Shown: positions 47,905 through 60,518 of the stretch, piece after piece
Layout: every line of letters starts with the position of its first letter
Numbering within the stretch: the stretch's first letter is position 1
Notes under the pieces: generated by a model
Told to the model about the DNA's origin: nothing
Seen by the model: only the letters and a program-made list of their open reading frames with translations
Database searches by the model: none
From: Heterocephalus glaber
Lineage: Eukaryota; Chordata; Mammalia; Rodentia; Bathyergidae
Assembly (NCBI RefSeq): GCF_000247695.1
Contig: NW_004624795.1
Location: 10,277,012-10,341,011, forward strand
Length of the DNA: 64,000 bases
Direction: 5' to 3'
Position numbers and translations under genes: made by a program

Positions 47905-48272
47905 GCTGTGGTTCAGGTATAGTTTAAGTATCTTCCCTAAAAGGTCATGGTTTGGAAGCTTGGTCCTCAGCGTGTTACTATTAAGAGATGGAAGGACCAT
48001 TAACAAGCAGAAAGTTCCTTAGGTCATTGGGGGTTTTCCCCTTGTAAGTTCTTATCTGACCTCATCTGCCCATGTGATCACTCCCTCTTGCATACACTCC
48101 TATTTGCACATGCTTCTGCCATGATACTACTACCAAAATGTGATGTAGCCATGTGTCCCTCATCAGAACTAGTGCCATGCTGTTTGCACTTGGAGTCTCC
48201 AATTTGTAAAACTGTTTACAAATTGCCCAGCTTCAAGTATTTCATTATGGCAATGGATGTAGACTAGTACAA
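47905..48272 (+). mobile_element. MaLR-type LTR, sense
   Basis: ggtcatggtttggaagcttg, aggtcattgggggttttccc, tgatgtagccatgtgtccct, agtatttcattatggcaatg then tagactagtaca follow MST/MLT order, ending in the usual ACTAxxACA. Solo, with no gag or pol. Confidence 0.8.
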
Positions 48273-48664
48273 CTGTCTATTTCAGTATCCCATTTCCAAA
48301 TACCTGGTTTGTTTGTTTTAGTGTAGAAAAGATCCTACCATTATAAGAATTCCGACAGAAATTTTATGATTTTATTTGTATTATAGAACTCATTTTAATT
48401 GTGTTGAATTAATTAGAATCAGAATTTTCAGTGTCAAAATAATTGGGAAGAGAAGTGATCTTATTCTTCAGAGAAAGCTTGGTGTTTATTTGACTGAAGT
48501 ATTGCCTATAGGAAGTTGGCCTACTTAGAAGTGATGATGTTAGGGTTCTAGATTCCAAACTCTGAGCTGTTTTTGAGGCTTTTAAGGGATCATATACCAC
48601 ACTTTCTCATCACTTGTCTCCCACATGCCTATAGTCACTTAACAGAGAAATCAGGCATAGAGTT

Positions 48665-48800
48665 TCAAAAACATTTATTAAGTACTTATTTTCTATGGAG
48701 CCACCATAACAGGTAGGTATCCTGTTATACATAGAGCTCTGATATACAAAGAGCTCTCAATCTAGTGAGAAGAAAGAAAAATAGGGCAAAATAATCACGT
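48665..48800 (-). repeat. L2-like 3' end, antisense
   Basis: catttattaagtacttattt, ctatggagccaccataacag and gagctctcaatctagtgaga follow the reverse L2 order. Weak. Confidence 0.45.
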
Positions 48801-49604
48801 TCTAGAAAGCATTTCATAATAGATATCTTGTAACTGATGAGTTGTTAGGGTCACTCTTTTGTATACAAAAATGATATTACTCCCTATATTTTTCACTTAA
48901 TTAACTACAAACAAGTACACATCTCTAAAATTCCAGTAGTCAGTTGCTAAGAGAGTGACTTTTTGGGTGTATTTTAAACATCTATGTAGATGTCAAACAT
49001 TTTTTTAATGCTGTAGCAATATATATTAATTTGACAAACTAGTAAATTTTATGCAAGGAGGAAGTAGTGATAAGGTAGTTGACACTATGAACTCTTATCT
49101 TGGCAGTTTACTAGGTAAGAAACATGTTCAGTACTCTTACTTCAATATGGAACTCATGACAATGTATTACATGATTTATTCACAAACCAATTTAGAGTTA
49201 AAAACAAAACTTCTCCAGTCATCCCTAACCCCACACAAGTAAATCACTCCATTTGAAAATATTTTACTTTGATTCATTGTCATCCATTTTAGATATCACA
49301 AGATTGTCTGTGACTATGGATTGAAAAGTAATAATGAACTCTATCACAGTTCTTCAGTATTGAAGAATGCTGATTTCCTGGTGTGATCACCAAGATTCTG
49401 CCAATCTTGCTTGCCATACGCCACTTGTCTTATCTGTACCCCCTTCCCACTCAGGAGTTTTCCTCTTTCCTCCTCTTGTATTCCTAATCACTGCTGTGCT
49501 CTTTTCCCATTACGTTTTGGGATCTCTGAACATTGTAAAGTTATTAACCCCATTTTTACCAACTCTGGAGCAAATATTTTACCCTATATATAAAGTATTT
49601 TTCT

Positions 49605-49770
49605 ATTTTTTTATTTTTTTAATTTTTACTTTTATTAGTGCATGTTTTAGTACATCATGATCACGTTCATCGTGAGGAGGTGGTACATGTACATAACACA
49701 AGTGAATTCTTTTATTTTCCTTTTTCTCCCCTTTTTCCTCCCTCCCTCTCTCTCTTTAAACTTGGGTGTT
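49605..49770 (-). mobile_element. Probable L1 3' UTR with polypurine tract, antisense
   Basis: On the - strand a polypurine tract (reverse of tttctcccctttttcctccc) is followed by a short block, including tcatgatgtactaaaacatg, and an A-rich end. The same layout is seen at 34790-35030. Confidence 0.4.
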
Positions 49771-50520
49771 TTTGTTTATTAAGTTTATCTTTTTATGAAT
49801 CAAATTTATTCATAGTCATATTTCATATATATATCAATACTCTCCACATCTTTATGGAATCTGTCAAAGAAATATTTTGTTCAGTACTTGATATAGATGA
49901 GAGTCTATTCTTTACAATTTTATTTCAAATGGTTTGTGGTAGCAACTACTTACTGTTTGTAGTGTTGTTTGTAGTACATCATTTTCTTAAATTAAACTTT
50001 TACATAATCTAGAGTGTATTTGAGGCTATTTTGTCCTTCCATTTGCTTGTCAATAAATACTTATTGGACTAATGGCTGTTTCATCTAATTATTTGGCCAG
50101 CACCGACTATTGTAACTTCATATGCACCATAAATCCCTGGGACGTGTCCAACCTTCTTTCTTTCTTTCTCTGGTTGGTTTTGCTTACCAATTCTCACTGA
50201 TTCATTCTTCCAGATCAACTTAAAAATCTTGTTAATTTAGATCTTTCCATATCTAGCCTTAAATTTAGAACTCTTGGTCAAATTTCTTCAAAGCAAAATT
50301 TGGTAATATTTTTATTCCCATTGATTTAAATTCTTAAAGGTTAATTAGAAAGAAATACATTTCTGTTTTGAAGACAAATCTCTCTTAAATTTTAAACTTC
50401 AGATGAAATTTAAATATGTCTTTAAAAGTAGCCTTTGAGCTGTACCCTGGATCAATGAAGAGTTTAAACTCTTGATTATAAAAATTTCCAACACTATAAA
50501 TGGCCTCTTTTTGTATATAT

Positions 50521-50609
50521 ATATATATATTTTTTTTGTACTAGGAATCGAACTCAGGTCCTTGCGCTTGCACAGCAGGTGGCGAAACCACTGAACTAAA
50601 TCCCTGGCC
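50521..50609 (-). repeat. ID-type SINE with perfect target duplication
   Basis: gtactaggaatcgaactcag, cttgcacagcaggtggcgaa, ccactgaactaaatccctgg with TA/T tail on the left. The 14-base repeat tctttttgtatata is at 50506-50519 and 50613-50626. Confidence 0.93.
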
Positions 50610-53214
50610 CCATCTTTTTGTATATACTTGACTAGAATTAGAGTATACTTTTTTATGTCAACCTTCATTAAACCAGAAAATAAATATTCAAGATTAAATA
50701 TAATAACAAATCAGAGCTTTAATATTTCTCTTGTTCCAGAATATAAGTTTCACATGATGAAACTTACAGATAGATGTACTTATGTATCTGCCCTTGGTTA
50801 AGGATTTCTCTTTATAAAGGAGACTGAGAATTGTCTTTGATTTTCTTTGATGTTCAGAGGCAGAAATCAATTTTGCACCTTTTGGAGACTAATGCAGCTG
50901 CAGGTAAAGAAATTGACAGCTCTTGGGAGGGTTAATTAGAGTTAATTGTAATTTGATTGACCTGCTTTTTTCCTCCAGAAAACTAAACCAGATATTCCTT
51001 TACAAAGTGAAGATTTTGTTTTTTCACACAGACTAAAGAAATCTGTTTCTTGAGATCACAGAATACCTATCATTATTACAGTCTTTGTCACAGAGGTATT
51101 GATAAAGTGTGAAATCAAGGAATAGGTAAGACTGGACAGGACCTTCAAGACTATGTAGTCCTTGAGAGCATGTACTATGTTAATTTTATGTTGGAAAATC
51201 ATAATTCTTAAGGAAATATAAGCTAATATGCATGTTAAAATATTAGATATTTAATCAATAAGACAAGAAATAAATTTATCAAACAAGTATAACTCTCTGT
51301 CCATTTTCAACATTGGTATTTGCTTTATTTCACTTAGTATTATATAATTTCATCTTCCTGATAAATGCCATAAAAGGATTTTTCAAATTTATATCTAACG
51401 ACAGTATAATAACATAATTTGCTTTTCATTATATGGTGTTTCTCATAGCATGATTTATGGTTACTATTATAATTATTTAAATGAAGTATAATTCTAATAT
51501 TCTCATAAATTGAAATCTTCTATAAAGGAATTTCTTATGAAAGCTTCTTGCCTAATAAATTCTCTGAGGCAATTATTATATAGAAGAAATGTAATAATCA
51601 TTTTCACAGTTTGTCAATTCAATTATGTCTCATTTTTAGGCTAAGTGGAGTGCCTAGTTTTTATTCTCAGACAGCTTGTGTTCTAATTTGAGCAGTCAAG
51701 ACCCTTTGATATTAAAAAGTTAGGCAATAAATATTTTAATGACTGTAGAACAGGAGATACGAAGTAGTATGTGTTCAATTACAGACAACAGATAATTACA
51801 AAAGACCAAAAGAAAGGAAAGATTATTTACACCAAAGTGGTCTGTCTGGAAAGAATAGAGAAGGTGAAATGAGGCAGATTTTGTGGAACAGTTGGGAACT
51901 GGATGAAGAGAAAGGAGTATACCTAATAGAATAAGGTGACCAAAAGAAGTTAAGAGAGTTTAGTCTGAGAAATAATAGTAAGTTATTGCAGTTGGATATG
52001 GTACTCATGTAAGAGCTGAATAGAGCTGAGAAGGTTGATTTGGAACAGGTAATGGGGTACCCTGAGTATAGACAATTGAGGATATATTTTATGTACCATT
52101 TGTCATGTACCATATACTTAGGTTTGTTACCTAAAGTGGAACTTGAGCAGTTTATTTTAGGAAATTCAGTCCTTCAGAAGCATGCAGAATACAGTAAAGA
52201 ACACAGTAGGCTGGGTGATCACTTATGCAATTCTCATGGTATCCAAGTGTGAGTAGTTAAGGCATGAATCAGTAATGTAATGGTAAGAATGGAAATTACG
52301 AATGGCTCCAAATTATATCCTAGATGAAGACTTTATAGTGCTTAATAACTGGTTAGGGAAGGAGGTGGAGTAGTGAGCAAGATGTATGCATGGTGGGAGA
52401 GTGAGGAGAGAGAAAGGAGAGAATGCATATCAGAAGTGTGTAAGAAGTTCTGTGGATTCAAACTCTTCCCCCAAATGCATCCATGCTTAAGGGATGAGGT
52501 GTAAATTCATTCGCTCATAAATACATCTGCAAAGCTCTTTGAGACCATTGTTTGAGAGATACATATATTTTTATAAACCAGATATATAAGTTAAGGAAGC
52601 TAAATGGAACTTATTTTTAAACACTTCTCATTCAACAACCTTCTTCCTACAGTAGCCCTTAATCTTTTTCACAAGCTGTATCAGGACCAGGACCAAGAAA
52701 GGTTTTTCCAATGAGTGGATGTTGGAAGCTGATAAGAGAAGTATTCTTTAGGGCTTGGTAGCATAAGTTACATTACACTGAAACATATATCTCTTTTCAA
52801 TCTCCCAGTTTCTCCTGTCAGCCATTGACATTTAAGAGATTTACTGATTAGCCTAAAAATTACAGAACCTAAGGTTAGTGATGCGGAAGTGCTAGCCTAA
52901 TTACAAATGTGCAACTGCAGTTCATGCTTTTTCCTTCTACTTTAGGGAGCCGTTATAACTTATAACTAGAGAGGAAAGGGTTTTACATAATTTTGTGCTA
53001 ACATTACAGAAGATATGTGCAAATTACATTTTCAAACAACTTCTCTGAAGTTCAAGCGACAGTATTAGTAATTGAATGCCTCAGGAAAACCCTTAATAAA
53101 TTATCTAATCAGACTTTCTTATCTCCTAGGTGATTATGCATATTTTTCCAAAGTAGTAAAGAAGAAAGAGGGGGGAAATAACTGTTGCAAGGACTGTAAT
53201 AGTTTCTTTAACCC

Positions 53215-53335
53215 TCTTGTATGAGTTGTTTTTGAGCTTATAAGACAGATGTTATTTCCCATTATATACGTGAACAGAATGAGTCATAATGAATTATACA
53301 GCCAGAAAATGTGGTTGTGGCATCACAGATCCAAG
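53215..53335 (-). repeat. MIR-like fragment, antisense
   Basis: gacagatgttatttcccatt, acgtgaacagaatgagtcat, acagccagaaaatgtgg resemble the reverse of the MIR 3' half. Weak. Confidence 0.4.
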
Positions 53336-53369
53336 TTAGTGACCTAGATAAGTCTCATCCAAAAATCTA

Positions 53370-53422
53370 TGTTTTTTTTATTCTAAGCAAACATTCTACC
53401 ACTGAGATGTACCCAAACCCCA
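53370..53422 (-). repeat. ID-type SINE fragment
   Basis: ctaagcaaacattctaccac, tgagatgtacccaaacccc is the 5' half of a reversed older ID copy (compare 17160-17205). Confidence 0.6.
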
Positions 53423-53446
53423 TGTTTTTAAATTCTAGATCACTTT

Positions 53447-53485
53447 GTGTTGTGTGTGTGGGGGGAAGCTGTATATTGAAAACAG

Positions 53486-53524
<39 letters not shown>
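53447..53524. repeat. (GT)n then (CA)n microsatellite pair
   Basis: Short GT run and G run (53447-53465), 22 other bases, then about 18 CA units (53488-53524). The two arrays are complementary and could pair. Confidence 0.95.
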
Positions 53525-53527
<3 letters not shown>

Positions 53528-54689
53528 TATCCTTAACCCCAATATAATTATAGAACTAAGACTCAAGTACAGTATTTGTACCCTACAAAGATTTTCATTA
53601 GATTGAATTATCTTTTCAAAGAAGAATTTGATGTGATCTTCCTTAAAGATTCATCAAGACATGAGATAGGTAAACCTCATTTTACGTGAGCTGAAGGCAT
53701 TTCCTCAGTATTACCAAAAAGAAATTTAAGTCAGACATTTTATTTCATAATCAGGATTCTTCTCAATTACATTTGCTCATGCTAGTTAGTATTAGAAGTC
53801 ATAGTGCTTATGTTGCTTTTTTAAAATGTACTTTTTTATATCTTAGTTTTTCTTTTATTTTCAAAATTTCTAATTTGAATTAAACCATACCTGATACAAA
53901 GTAATCAGTAAATTGCCTGCAACATGTGTCCTGATTGGGATTTCAGGTACATGTATTTGGTACTGGCAGGTACTGGGAAAATTCTGACTCAGAGTTACTG
54001 ACCTAGGAGGCTTTGCAGTTATTTATGAGAAGACAGCCTTGGGAGGAAAAGAGAAAATGGATTGATGTGATCCTGTACTGCTAAATCCAGCACGCTGTTG
54101 TTGTCTTTTCTTTACTGCTCCCTCTAAGAGTCGTCATTTCAGTGCGCTAATCTTTTCAACAACCATTCAGTGGGAATTGGGCTAGGACTTTGCTGAGGGG
54201 TCACATTCACCAGTCGGACAGTTACACGTTTACAGAAGAAATACCATGAATTTATTCAGCATCAAAACCCCTGCACCTTTTCCCACCCATCTTTTCACAC
54301 TGTATTATCATCATTGCACAATAATGGCCTTATAAATTTCATGCAGGTTCTTCATTTAATTACCTAGAATTCTTTGAGCAAAAAATAAAAGGGCAGCTTT
54401 TATAGAAGAATAAATGCTTCATGAAGTGAGTGTGAGGGAAACAAATCATCAAATTAGTTATTCTTCATTGCAGCCATGGTGAACTTTCTGCCCTTCCTCT
54501 TTCACTTCAGAGGCTTTTTTTTAAAAAAAAGATTTTATTGAATGGAAAATGGGAGCAATGCATCAACCTCAAATGTGTTTGTCTATTGTGTTGGCCACCT
54601 CCTAAACTAATGCAGGGCTGGTGTTCCTGATACTGTCACCTACAAGTGATTGTTTGAAAAACACTTTCTAGAGTTGGCAAGGTAGTAGG

Positions 54690-54895
54690 CATGCTAACCA
54701 GGAATGGGAACTTTGTGACTGGACTGCGTGGGTTCAGATCCCAGCACTGTCACTTACTGGGTTTGTGATTCTGAGCAAGTTACTTAACCTTTCTGTGCTT
54801 TAGTGTCCTATCTATAAAATGAGGATAATAATAGACACGCCTCACATCACGGTGTACAGATTAGCTGCGTTGACACGTAAGACATCTAGAACAGG
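54690..54895 (+). repeat. MIR, nearly full length
   Basis: ggactgcgtgggttcagatc, ccagcactgtcacttactgg, gagcaagttacttaaccttt, ctataaaatgaggataataa, tctagaacagggctgtcac follow the MIR consensus from box B region to the 3' end. The best-preserved MIR in the window. Confidence 0.92.
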
Positions 54896-55196
54896 GCTGT
54901 CACATTAAGCCATTGCCTCCTGTGTGCGCAGAAACAGTCTGGTGTGAAGGTGACCCACCTGCGACACTGTGACTTCCTTGATCACCTGAACTGAACTAAC
55001 AGATGTGGGGGCCTTGATAGGTACCCTCCTTTTCTCAGATACTTCTTCTGAAAAGCATCCTTCCGTTGTTACGTCAGTTACTTTCAGATAGAAGGGAATA
55101 ATATTCTTTGGATGAAAGGTACACAAGGCAACTGGTGGGCTTGCTCTCCCCATCCTGTAATGCACTGCCAGTTTTAGCTTTTTAAAGCACTTTCTA

Positions 55197-56245
55197 ATGT
55201 CATTGTCTGCTCAGAAGACTTCCCCAGACGCAAGCTCCATTGCCTGTCATACCATTTCTATCGAACCTGGCCTTTTCCCTTCCTCTCCCAGCCCTTTTAT
55301 AAAAAATCCATTATCCCCCTTTAAGAAGCTTCTTAGCAATCAAAACCCATCTAACATTATTTCTCAAATGCGCCATATTCCTTCTTGCCTCTCTTCTTTT
55401 CTCCACATTATAGGATTTGTTTTTGTTGCTTTGTTGTGCCTTTCTTCCTCCATTTATGTGAATCGTATCTAATGTTCTAACCTGAGCTAGAAAAAGGTAG
55501 CTATAGTTTACCTTTTTATATTTTCACCACATAACACAATTGTCTGATGCAGTAGCTGCTAAATAAATGTTACCGACGACCTAAGCTTTTAGCTATACTT
55601 CCAAATGATATTTAGAATCTAGCTACTCCACACCATCTCTACTACAATCACACTTTTCTGAACTGCGGTGAATTTTGCCTGTCCCATTCTTCTTCTTTCT
55701 GCTTCCAGCCCTGCATTCTTTATCAGTGAACATATTCCTCCTAGAGTGTCAGTCAGGTCACATCACTCCTTTGCTCAAAACCCTGCCATCACTTCCCATC
55801 GCACCCAGACTAAACCAAGCCCCGTATAATGGGCTCTTAATTCCTTTCAGACCTGCCACTCCACTCCAGTCCTATCCCCACACTCACTCCTATTGTCACT
55901 TTGCCCCCATCTCACATACTAGTTGGTACCTCTGCTCCAGTGGCCTTTTTGCTGTTCTCTGAAGACGAAAAACAGTCTTATCTGAGGGCCTTTGCACAAA
56001 CAGTTCTTTTTGGTCAGAAAGTTCCTTCTTGGAAAATCATGGCTCTGTCCCTTTTCTGTGTGTCTGACCGGATGTCTCCTTGGTGAGGTCTTCACTGGTA
56101 ATCCCTAATCTCCTGTCTGTCTCTGCAAACAAGAGATCATATTGCGAGGTCTTAAAAGGAAGGGCTTTCTGTCTGCACTGTTCAGTGTCTATCCCAGAAC
56201 CTGATGTATAAAAAGTACTTAATAAAAATAGTAAATGTTTGATTG
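55197..56245 (+). mobile_element. L2 fragment including 3' end
   Basis: agtcaggtcacatcactcct, ttgctcaaaaccctgccatc, agggcctttgcacaaacagt, gtccttggtgaggtcttcac-type block (56084-56100) and an end like cagaacctgatgtataaaaa follow the order of the L2 ORF2 tail and 3' UTR. Frames are broken. The start is approximate. Confidence 0.8.
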
Positions 56246-56289
56246 AAAAACTGACTCCTAAGAACATGTCCATGGAGGCCCCATGCAAT

Positions 56290-56640
56290 CTGTGAAGGAG
56301 GCAGAAACTGAAAGGAACTGCATGTCCTACCCCTACTGATGCAGCCTCTGGCTTCAGGCCCTACCCAACCCACCCCGGAGCCAGAGACATAGAGGAATTG
56401 CATGCCACACCCCTGCCAACGACACCACCAGCCCCAGGACCTACACAACCCATGCAGGAGGCAGGAGGGAGGCCTTGCATGCCCTACATCCCCTGCTGCC
56501 ATCACCAGGCCCAGGCCCTGTGCAATGCACACAGGAGGCAAGAGGACAGCGGCCAAACTACCAAATCCTAGCCAGCTCTGCCTCTACATTCTCCATAGCA
56601 CAGGCCAGCAGAAGGGACAGCCCAAAGACAGACCTGACTG
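56290..56640 (+). repeat. Tandem GC-rich units, likely L1 5' UTR monomers
   Basis: Three to four imperfect units of about 80-90 bases. Each has an aggaggcag block, then aactgcatgtcctaccccta / aattgcatgccacacccctg / ccttgcatgccctacatccc, then a ccaggxcctacacaaccc-type end. They lie directly upstream of L1 ORF1, where rodent-type L1 promoters carry monomers. Confidence 0.65.
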
Positions 56641-56724
56641 AAGATGAGACCAACACCCAGGAGGAGAGTTTAGCTCCAGGACCGAAGTGTTGCTACCCTA
56701 CCACAGAGACACCGAGACTGTGAG

Positions 56725-57180
56725 AGACAGTCTGGGGAGACAGGGTTGGAGAGGGCGAGAGCTAAACAGAGATTTCTTGGAATCCTCTGGAAGGCTTAGG
56801 CTCAGGCCAGGAGGATCATGGGGCCTTTATACTGTGGAGAAAAACCAGATTTGGTGGGTATAATCTTCAGAGGGGGTGGACATAAAGATGGGCACTCAGT
56901 CTAGCGGTATGCTTCAGCTCATGGACTGTTGCGTACATCCAGCAGAAATTAGCCTGAGTTAATATAGGTCAATATTTGAATGGCTTAAGTATCTTCACTA
57001 AAATCACAGACCTCTTTTCTCTGGTTAAGGGGAGTTTGTGAGTGGTTCTTAGGGTTTGTCAGTATTCAGTTGATATTTGATGCCATTATCTCTGATTTTA
57101 CTACTATACCCAAGGTAACAGTTGTTGCTCTAAGTTGGTTTTCTTTGTATACCAGTATCTGGATTGGCTAGAGGTCATAA
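56725..57180. other. Unclassified segment between L1 monomers and ORF1
   Basis: About 450 bases (gagctaaacagagatttctt to gtatctggattggctagagg) with neither the monomer pattern nor ORF1 character. It may be untranslated L1 leader or a later insertion; no boundary repeats were identified. Confidence 0.35.
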
Positions 57181-57264
57181 ACAATACTTCAGCTCACTCC
57201 TGAAGAACTGGGAACTGGGCCAAATAAGCTGAAAATCCCAGTGCAAAAACAAAAAATTAGAAAC

Positions 57265-57558
57265 ATGGGAAGACAAGGCAGCAAAATGCCTCCAAAAACT
57301 CCCAACTATACCAAAACTGGTTCAGGGGACATCACAACGGAGGAAATCATAAGCCACACAGCAGGAGGATCTGAAAGAGTATCAGTGGAGGTGAAACAAT
57401 TTTGTGAGGTGCTTTGTGCATTTAAAGAAAATAAAACTAATCAGATAATAACCCTAATAATGCAAATGATCAGCAAATCTAGAGAAGACACTAATAAAAA
57501 TCTAGTAGAACTAAAGAAAGAGATACAAAACACGAGTGCCCAGCACAGAAAAGAATGA
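57265..57558 (+). pseudogene. L1 ORF1 remnant (5' part)
   Basis: Open from the ATG at 57265 (an earlier in-frame ATG at 57241) to a stop at 57556-57558, 98 codons. It begins MGRQGSKMPPKT, a basic N-terminus typical of L1 ORF1, then a helical segment with leucine/isoleucine heptads (IITLIMQMISKSREDTNKN). Intact ORF1 is over 300 residues; the RNA-binding part continues after the stop in broken frames to about 58390. Confidence 0.75.
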
Positions 57559-58431
57559 GGATTCATTAAAAAAAAGTTCCAAACACAAATCCAGATTAAA
57601 AATATACTTGAAAGTATGGGCAGTAGAAGTGACCAGTGTGAAGACAGACTGTCAGATCTAAAGGCCAAGGCTTCAGTCAATGATCAGTTAATGAAAGATA
57701 CCTTCAAAACAACATGAAAAATCAGTCCAACAGTTTCTAGATGACTCAAAGAAGACTAATATAAGGGTAGCTGGAATTAATGACAAATTAGAAAACAACA
57801 CAAATGGCATAAAAATTTTTACAGAAGTAATAGAAAAAACTTTCCAGATGTGGAAAAAGAATTTGGCATACAGATAAGTGATGTATGTAAAACTCTAAAG
57901 AGCTATGATCTGGAAAAAAAAAAACAAACTCCACATCATTTAATAATTTAAAAAACCACAAATCCAGCACAAGAACAGAATCTTAAAGGACTGCTAGAGA
58001 AAAGCAATGAATCACCTATAAAGGGAAACCCATCAGAATTACAACAGACTTCTCAACACAAATATTATAGACCAGCAGATCTTAGAATGAAGTGTTTCAA
58101 ACTCTAAAGGAAAACTACTTCCATCCCAGACTGTTATATTCTGCAGAATTATCTTTCAAAACGGATGGCGAAATGTTATTTCTGTAGTAAAAAGAATCAA
58201 AGAAATTCATGACTACCAAACCAACACTACAAAAAAGTCTCAAGGATATCCTATAGAAGGAGGCAATAAAGCTAACAGGGCCAAAAGGTCCAATACAATC
58301 AATGCATCAGCTAGGGGTAGCAGTTATGTAGAAGAGAAAGAAACCAAAACAGCAACTAAAAATAATACAATGACAGGAGTAAGTTAATATCTATCAATTA
58401 TGACTACTGCACCAATGTAAATGAGTTCAAT

Positions 58432-58776
58432 TTGCCAATCAAGAGACACAGATTATCAGAATGGGTCAAAAAACAAAATCTAACAGTATGCTCTATACAA
58501 GAAACACATTTAACACAAAAAGAAATTTATAGACTAAAAACTAAAGAATGGAAAAAAATAGTCCCTGCAACAGAAACAAGCAGGAGTAGCTATCTTGTTT
58601 TCAGACAAAGTGGACCTCAAGCCAAAACTGATCAAGAGACAAAGAAAGACATTACATATTGGTTAACAGAACCATTCAACAGAAGAATTATGAACATATG
58701 TGCACCAAACCATGATGCACCCAACTACATAAAACAAACACTAGTAGATATAAAAGTTCAAGTAACATCAATATAA
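58432..58776 (+). pseudogene. L1 ORF2 endonuclease-domain remnant
   Basis: A 114-codon open stretch beginning MPIKRHRLSEWVKKQNLTV followed by SIQETHLT, the conserved QETH motif of the L1 apurinic-like endonuclease. It stops at 58776, so the rest of the domain and the reverse transcriptase are out of frame. Homology to ORF2 resumes in pieces to about 59985. Confidence 0.85.
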
Positions 58777-59138
58777 TTATACTGATACCCCACTATCGTA
58801 AATAGATAGACTAAACAGAAACATCAGTTGAATCAAACCTTTGGACAAATGGACTTAATAGTTATACACATAGTATTCCACCCAACAACAGAATAAACAT
58901 TATTTTCTACAGCACATGGAACTTTCTCCAAAATAAACCATATACTACCTAACAGCATGCCTAAGTAAATGCAAAAGAATCAAAATTTTGCCATGCATTA
59001 ATCAGATCACAGTGCATAAAGCTAAAAATAAATACCAATACTCTGGTTTCTCTTTGGATTATATAAATCTTTTGCCTTTTAAAAATCAGCAAAAGAAACT
59101 GGAGAAATTATGCAAACATATGGAAATTAAACACTTTT

Positions 59139-59222
59139 TTCTTTTTTTTGGTACCAGGAATCAAACTCAGGACCTTGCACTTGAGAGGCAGCTGCAGTGC
59201 CACTGAGCTAAATCCCTGGCCC
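59139..59222 (-). repeat. ID-type SINE nested in L1 ORF2
   Basis: ttggtaccaggaatcaaact, caggaccttgcacttgagag, cactgagctaaatccctggc with T tail on the left, interrupting the L1 endonuclease region. Confidence 0.94.
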
Positions 59223-60518
59223 TAAACAACACATTTTTGAACAATGGTGGGTCATAGGAAATTAAGGAAAAATAAGACAATTCCTAAAATTAAATGATAT
59301 GCCAGTACAACGTACCAGAACTTACAGGACAGAATGATGAAAGTGGACCTATCAGGGAAATTTATAGCTGTGAATGCCCACATCAGAAAAACAGAATGAG
59401 CCCAAATAAATAACCTATTGATACATCACAAAGTCCTCGAAAAACAAAGACAATCCAAATTCACACGTTGTACAAAAAAGTCTACAAGAACTTGAGGGAA
59501 GACCTGACACTAATACTCCTCAAACTCTTTAATGAAATGGAGAGGGAAGGAGTACTTTCAGAATCATCCTTAGAATCATCCTAACATTATCCTGATCCCT
59601 AAATCAAATGAAGATCCAACCAAAAAAGACAACTACAAGCCAAGCTCTGTAATGAACATAGATGCAAAAATTCTTAACATCATACTGGCAAACAATGCAG
59701 CAAATCATCAAAAAGATCATACACCATGACCAAATATGCTTCATCACAGGGGTGCAAAGATAGTTCAACACATGCAAATCAATGAATGTTATTCATCACA
59801 TAAAGCAACGACAAAAATCACATGATCATCTCGATACAGAAAATGTCTCTGACAAAATCCAACATTCATTCATGATTTCTCTTATATCAGAAACTGTATT
59901 TATGAATAAAGAGCAAAATGGAAGGCAGATAAATAGAAAGTATGGAAAAGCTCAAATAATTCTCCAAGTTGCCTACTCCATTTAAAAAAATATTTCAATA
60001 TATATGCCAATTTGTTTCCCTTACACTACCACTTTCTCTTATCTTAGTTCATTGAGAAGAAAGTTTTGTGCTACTATCAGTTTCTTCTCTGTAAGAGAGA
60101 ATGTTTACTGTCTGTGTCTTATACTCTGAGTAATACTTTGCAGATACTGATACACATTGTTTTAACTATTGTTTTTCTCATTATTTTGTTATAAATTATT
60201 TTCATTTTTTCAGAAAATTAAAAAAAATTGATATAGAAATATATAACCTAAAAAAATAAAGAACATGTCCATTCTCCTAACCCTCTTGGTCCATCAAATA
60301 TATTTAAGCTCAAACAAAAGCAAGTGCCCTATAACAACTCTAAGAAAATTAAAATAGCTATAGTTTAATATTAGCTATAGCAATTGGAGCAGAAAGTTTC
60401 ATTGCAGAGAAGAGATATTTTTGCATCAAGTAAAGAAAAAAAATATAGTATAACTCCCATATTAAATTATAGTGGTATCCTAGGAGATTATCTTTGACTC
60501 AGCAACAAGTTACATTTT

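Larger units (their letters stand above)
56290..59985 (+). mobile_element. L1 element, sense, 5' region present, 3' end missing
   Basis: In order on +: monomer-like 5' repeats (56290-56640); ORF1 start and coiled-coil part (57265 onward, frame broken at 57559); ORF1 end (about 58000-58390); a short inter-ORF stretch; ORF2 endonuclease domain (about 58430-59130); then RT-domain DNA to about 59985. Each coding part has several stops or frameshifts. An ID SINE is inserted at 59139-59222. The element stops inside the RT region: no C-terminal ORF2, 3' UTR or polyA, so this is a dead copy. Confidence 0.8.

Noticed and set aside
49367..50012. Two overlapping open frames of 97 and 124 codons on +
   Set aside because: They consist of low-complexity, Phe/Leu/Ser-rich peptides from T-rich antisense L1-like DNA, with no domain or splice support.
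16139..53524. CRISPR-like arrays
   Set aside because: The only regular repeats are dinucleotide microsatellites and a few short tandem units; this is mammalian DNA.
56182..56723. GC-rich frames around 56182-56723 on both strands
   Set aside because: They translate L1 monomer repeats and L2 tail; the peptides are repeat artefacts.
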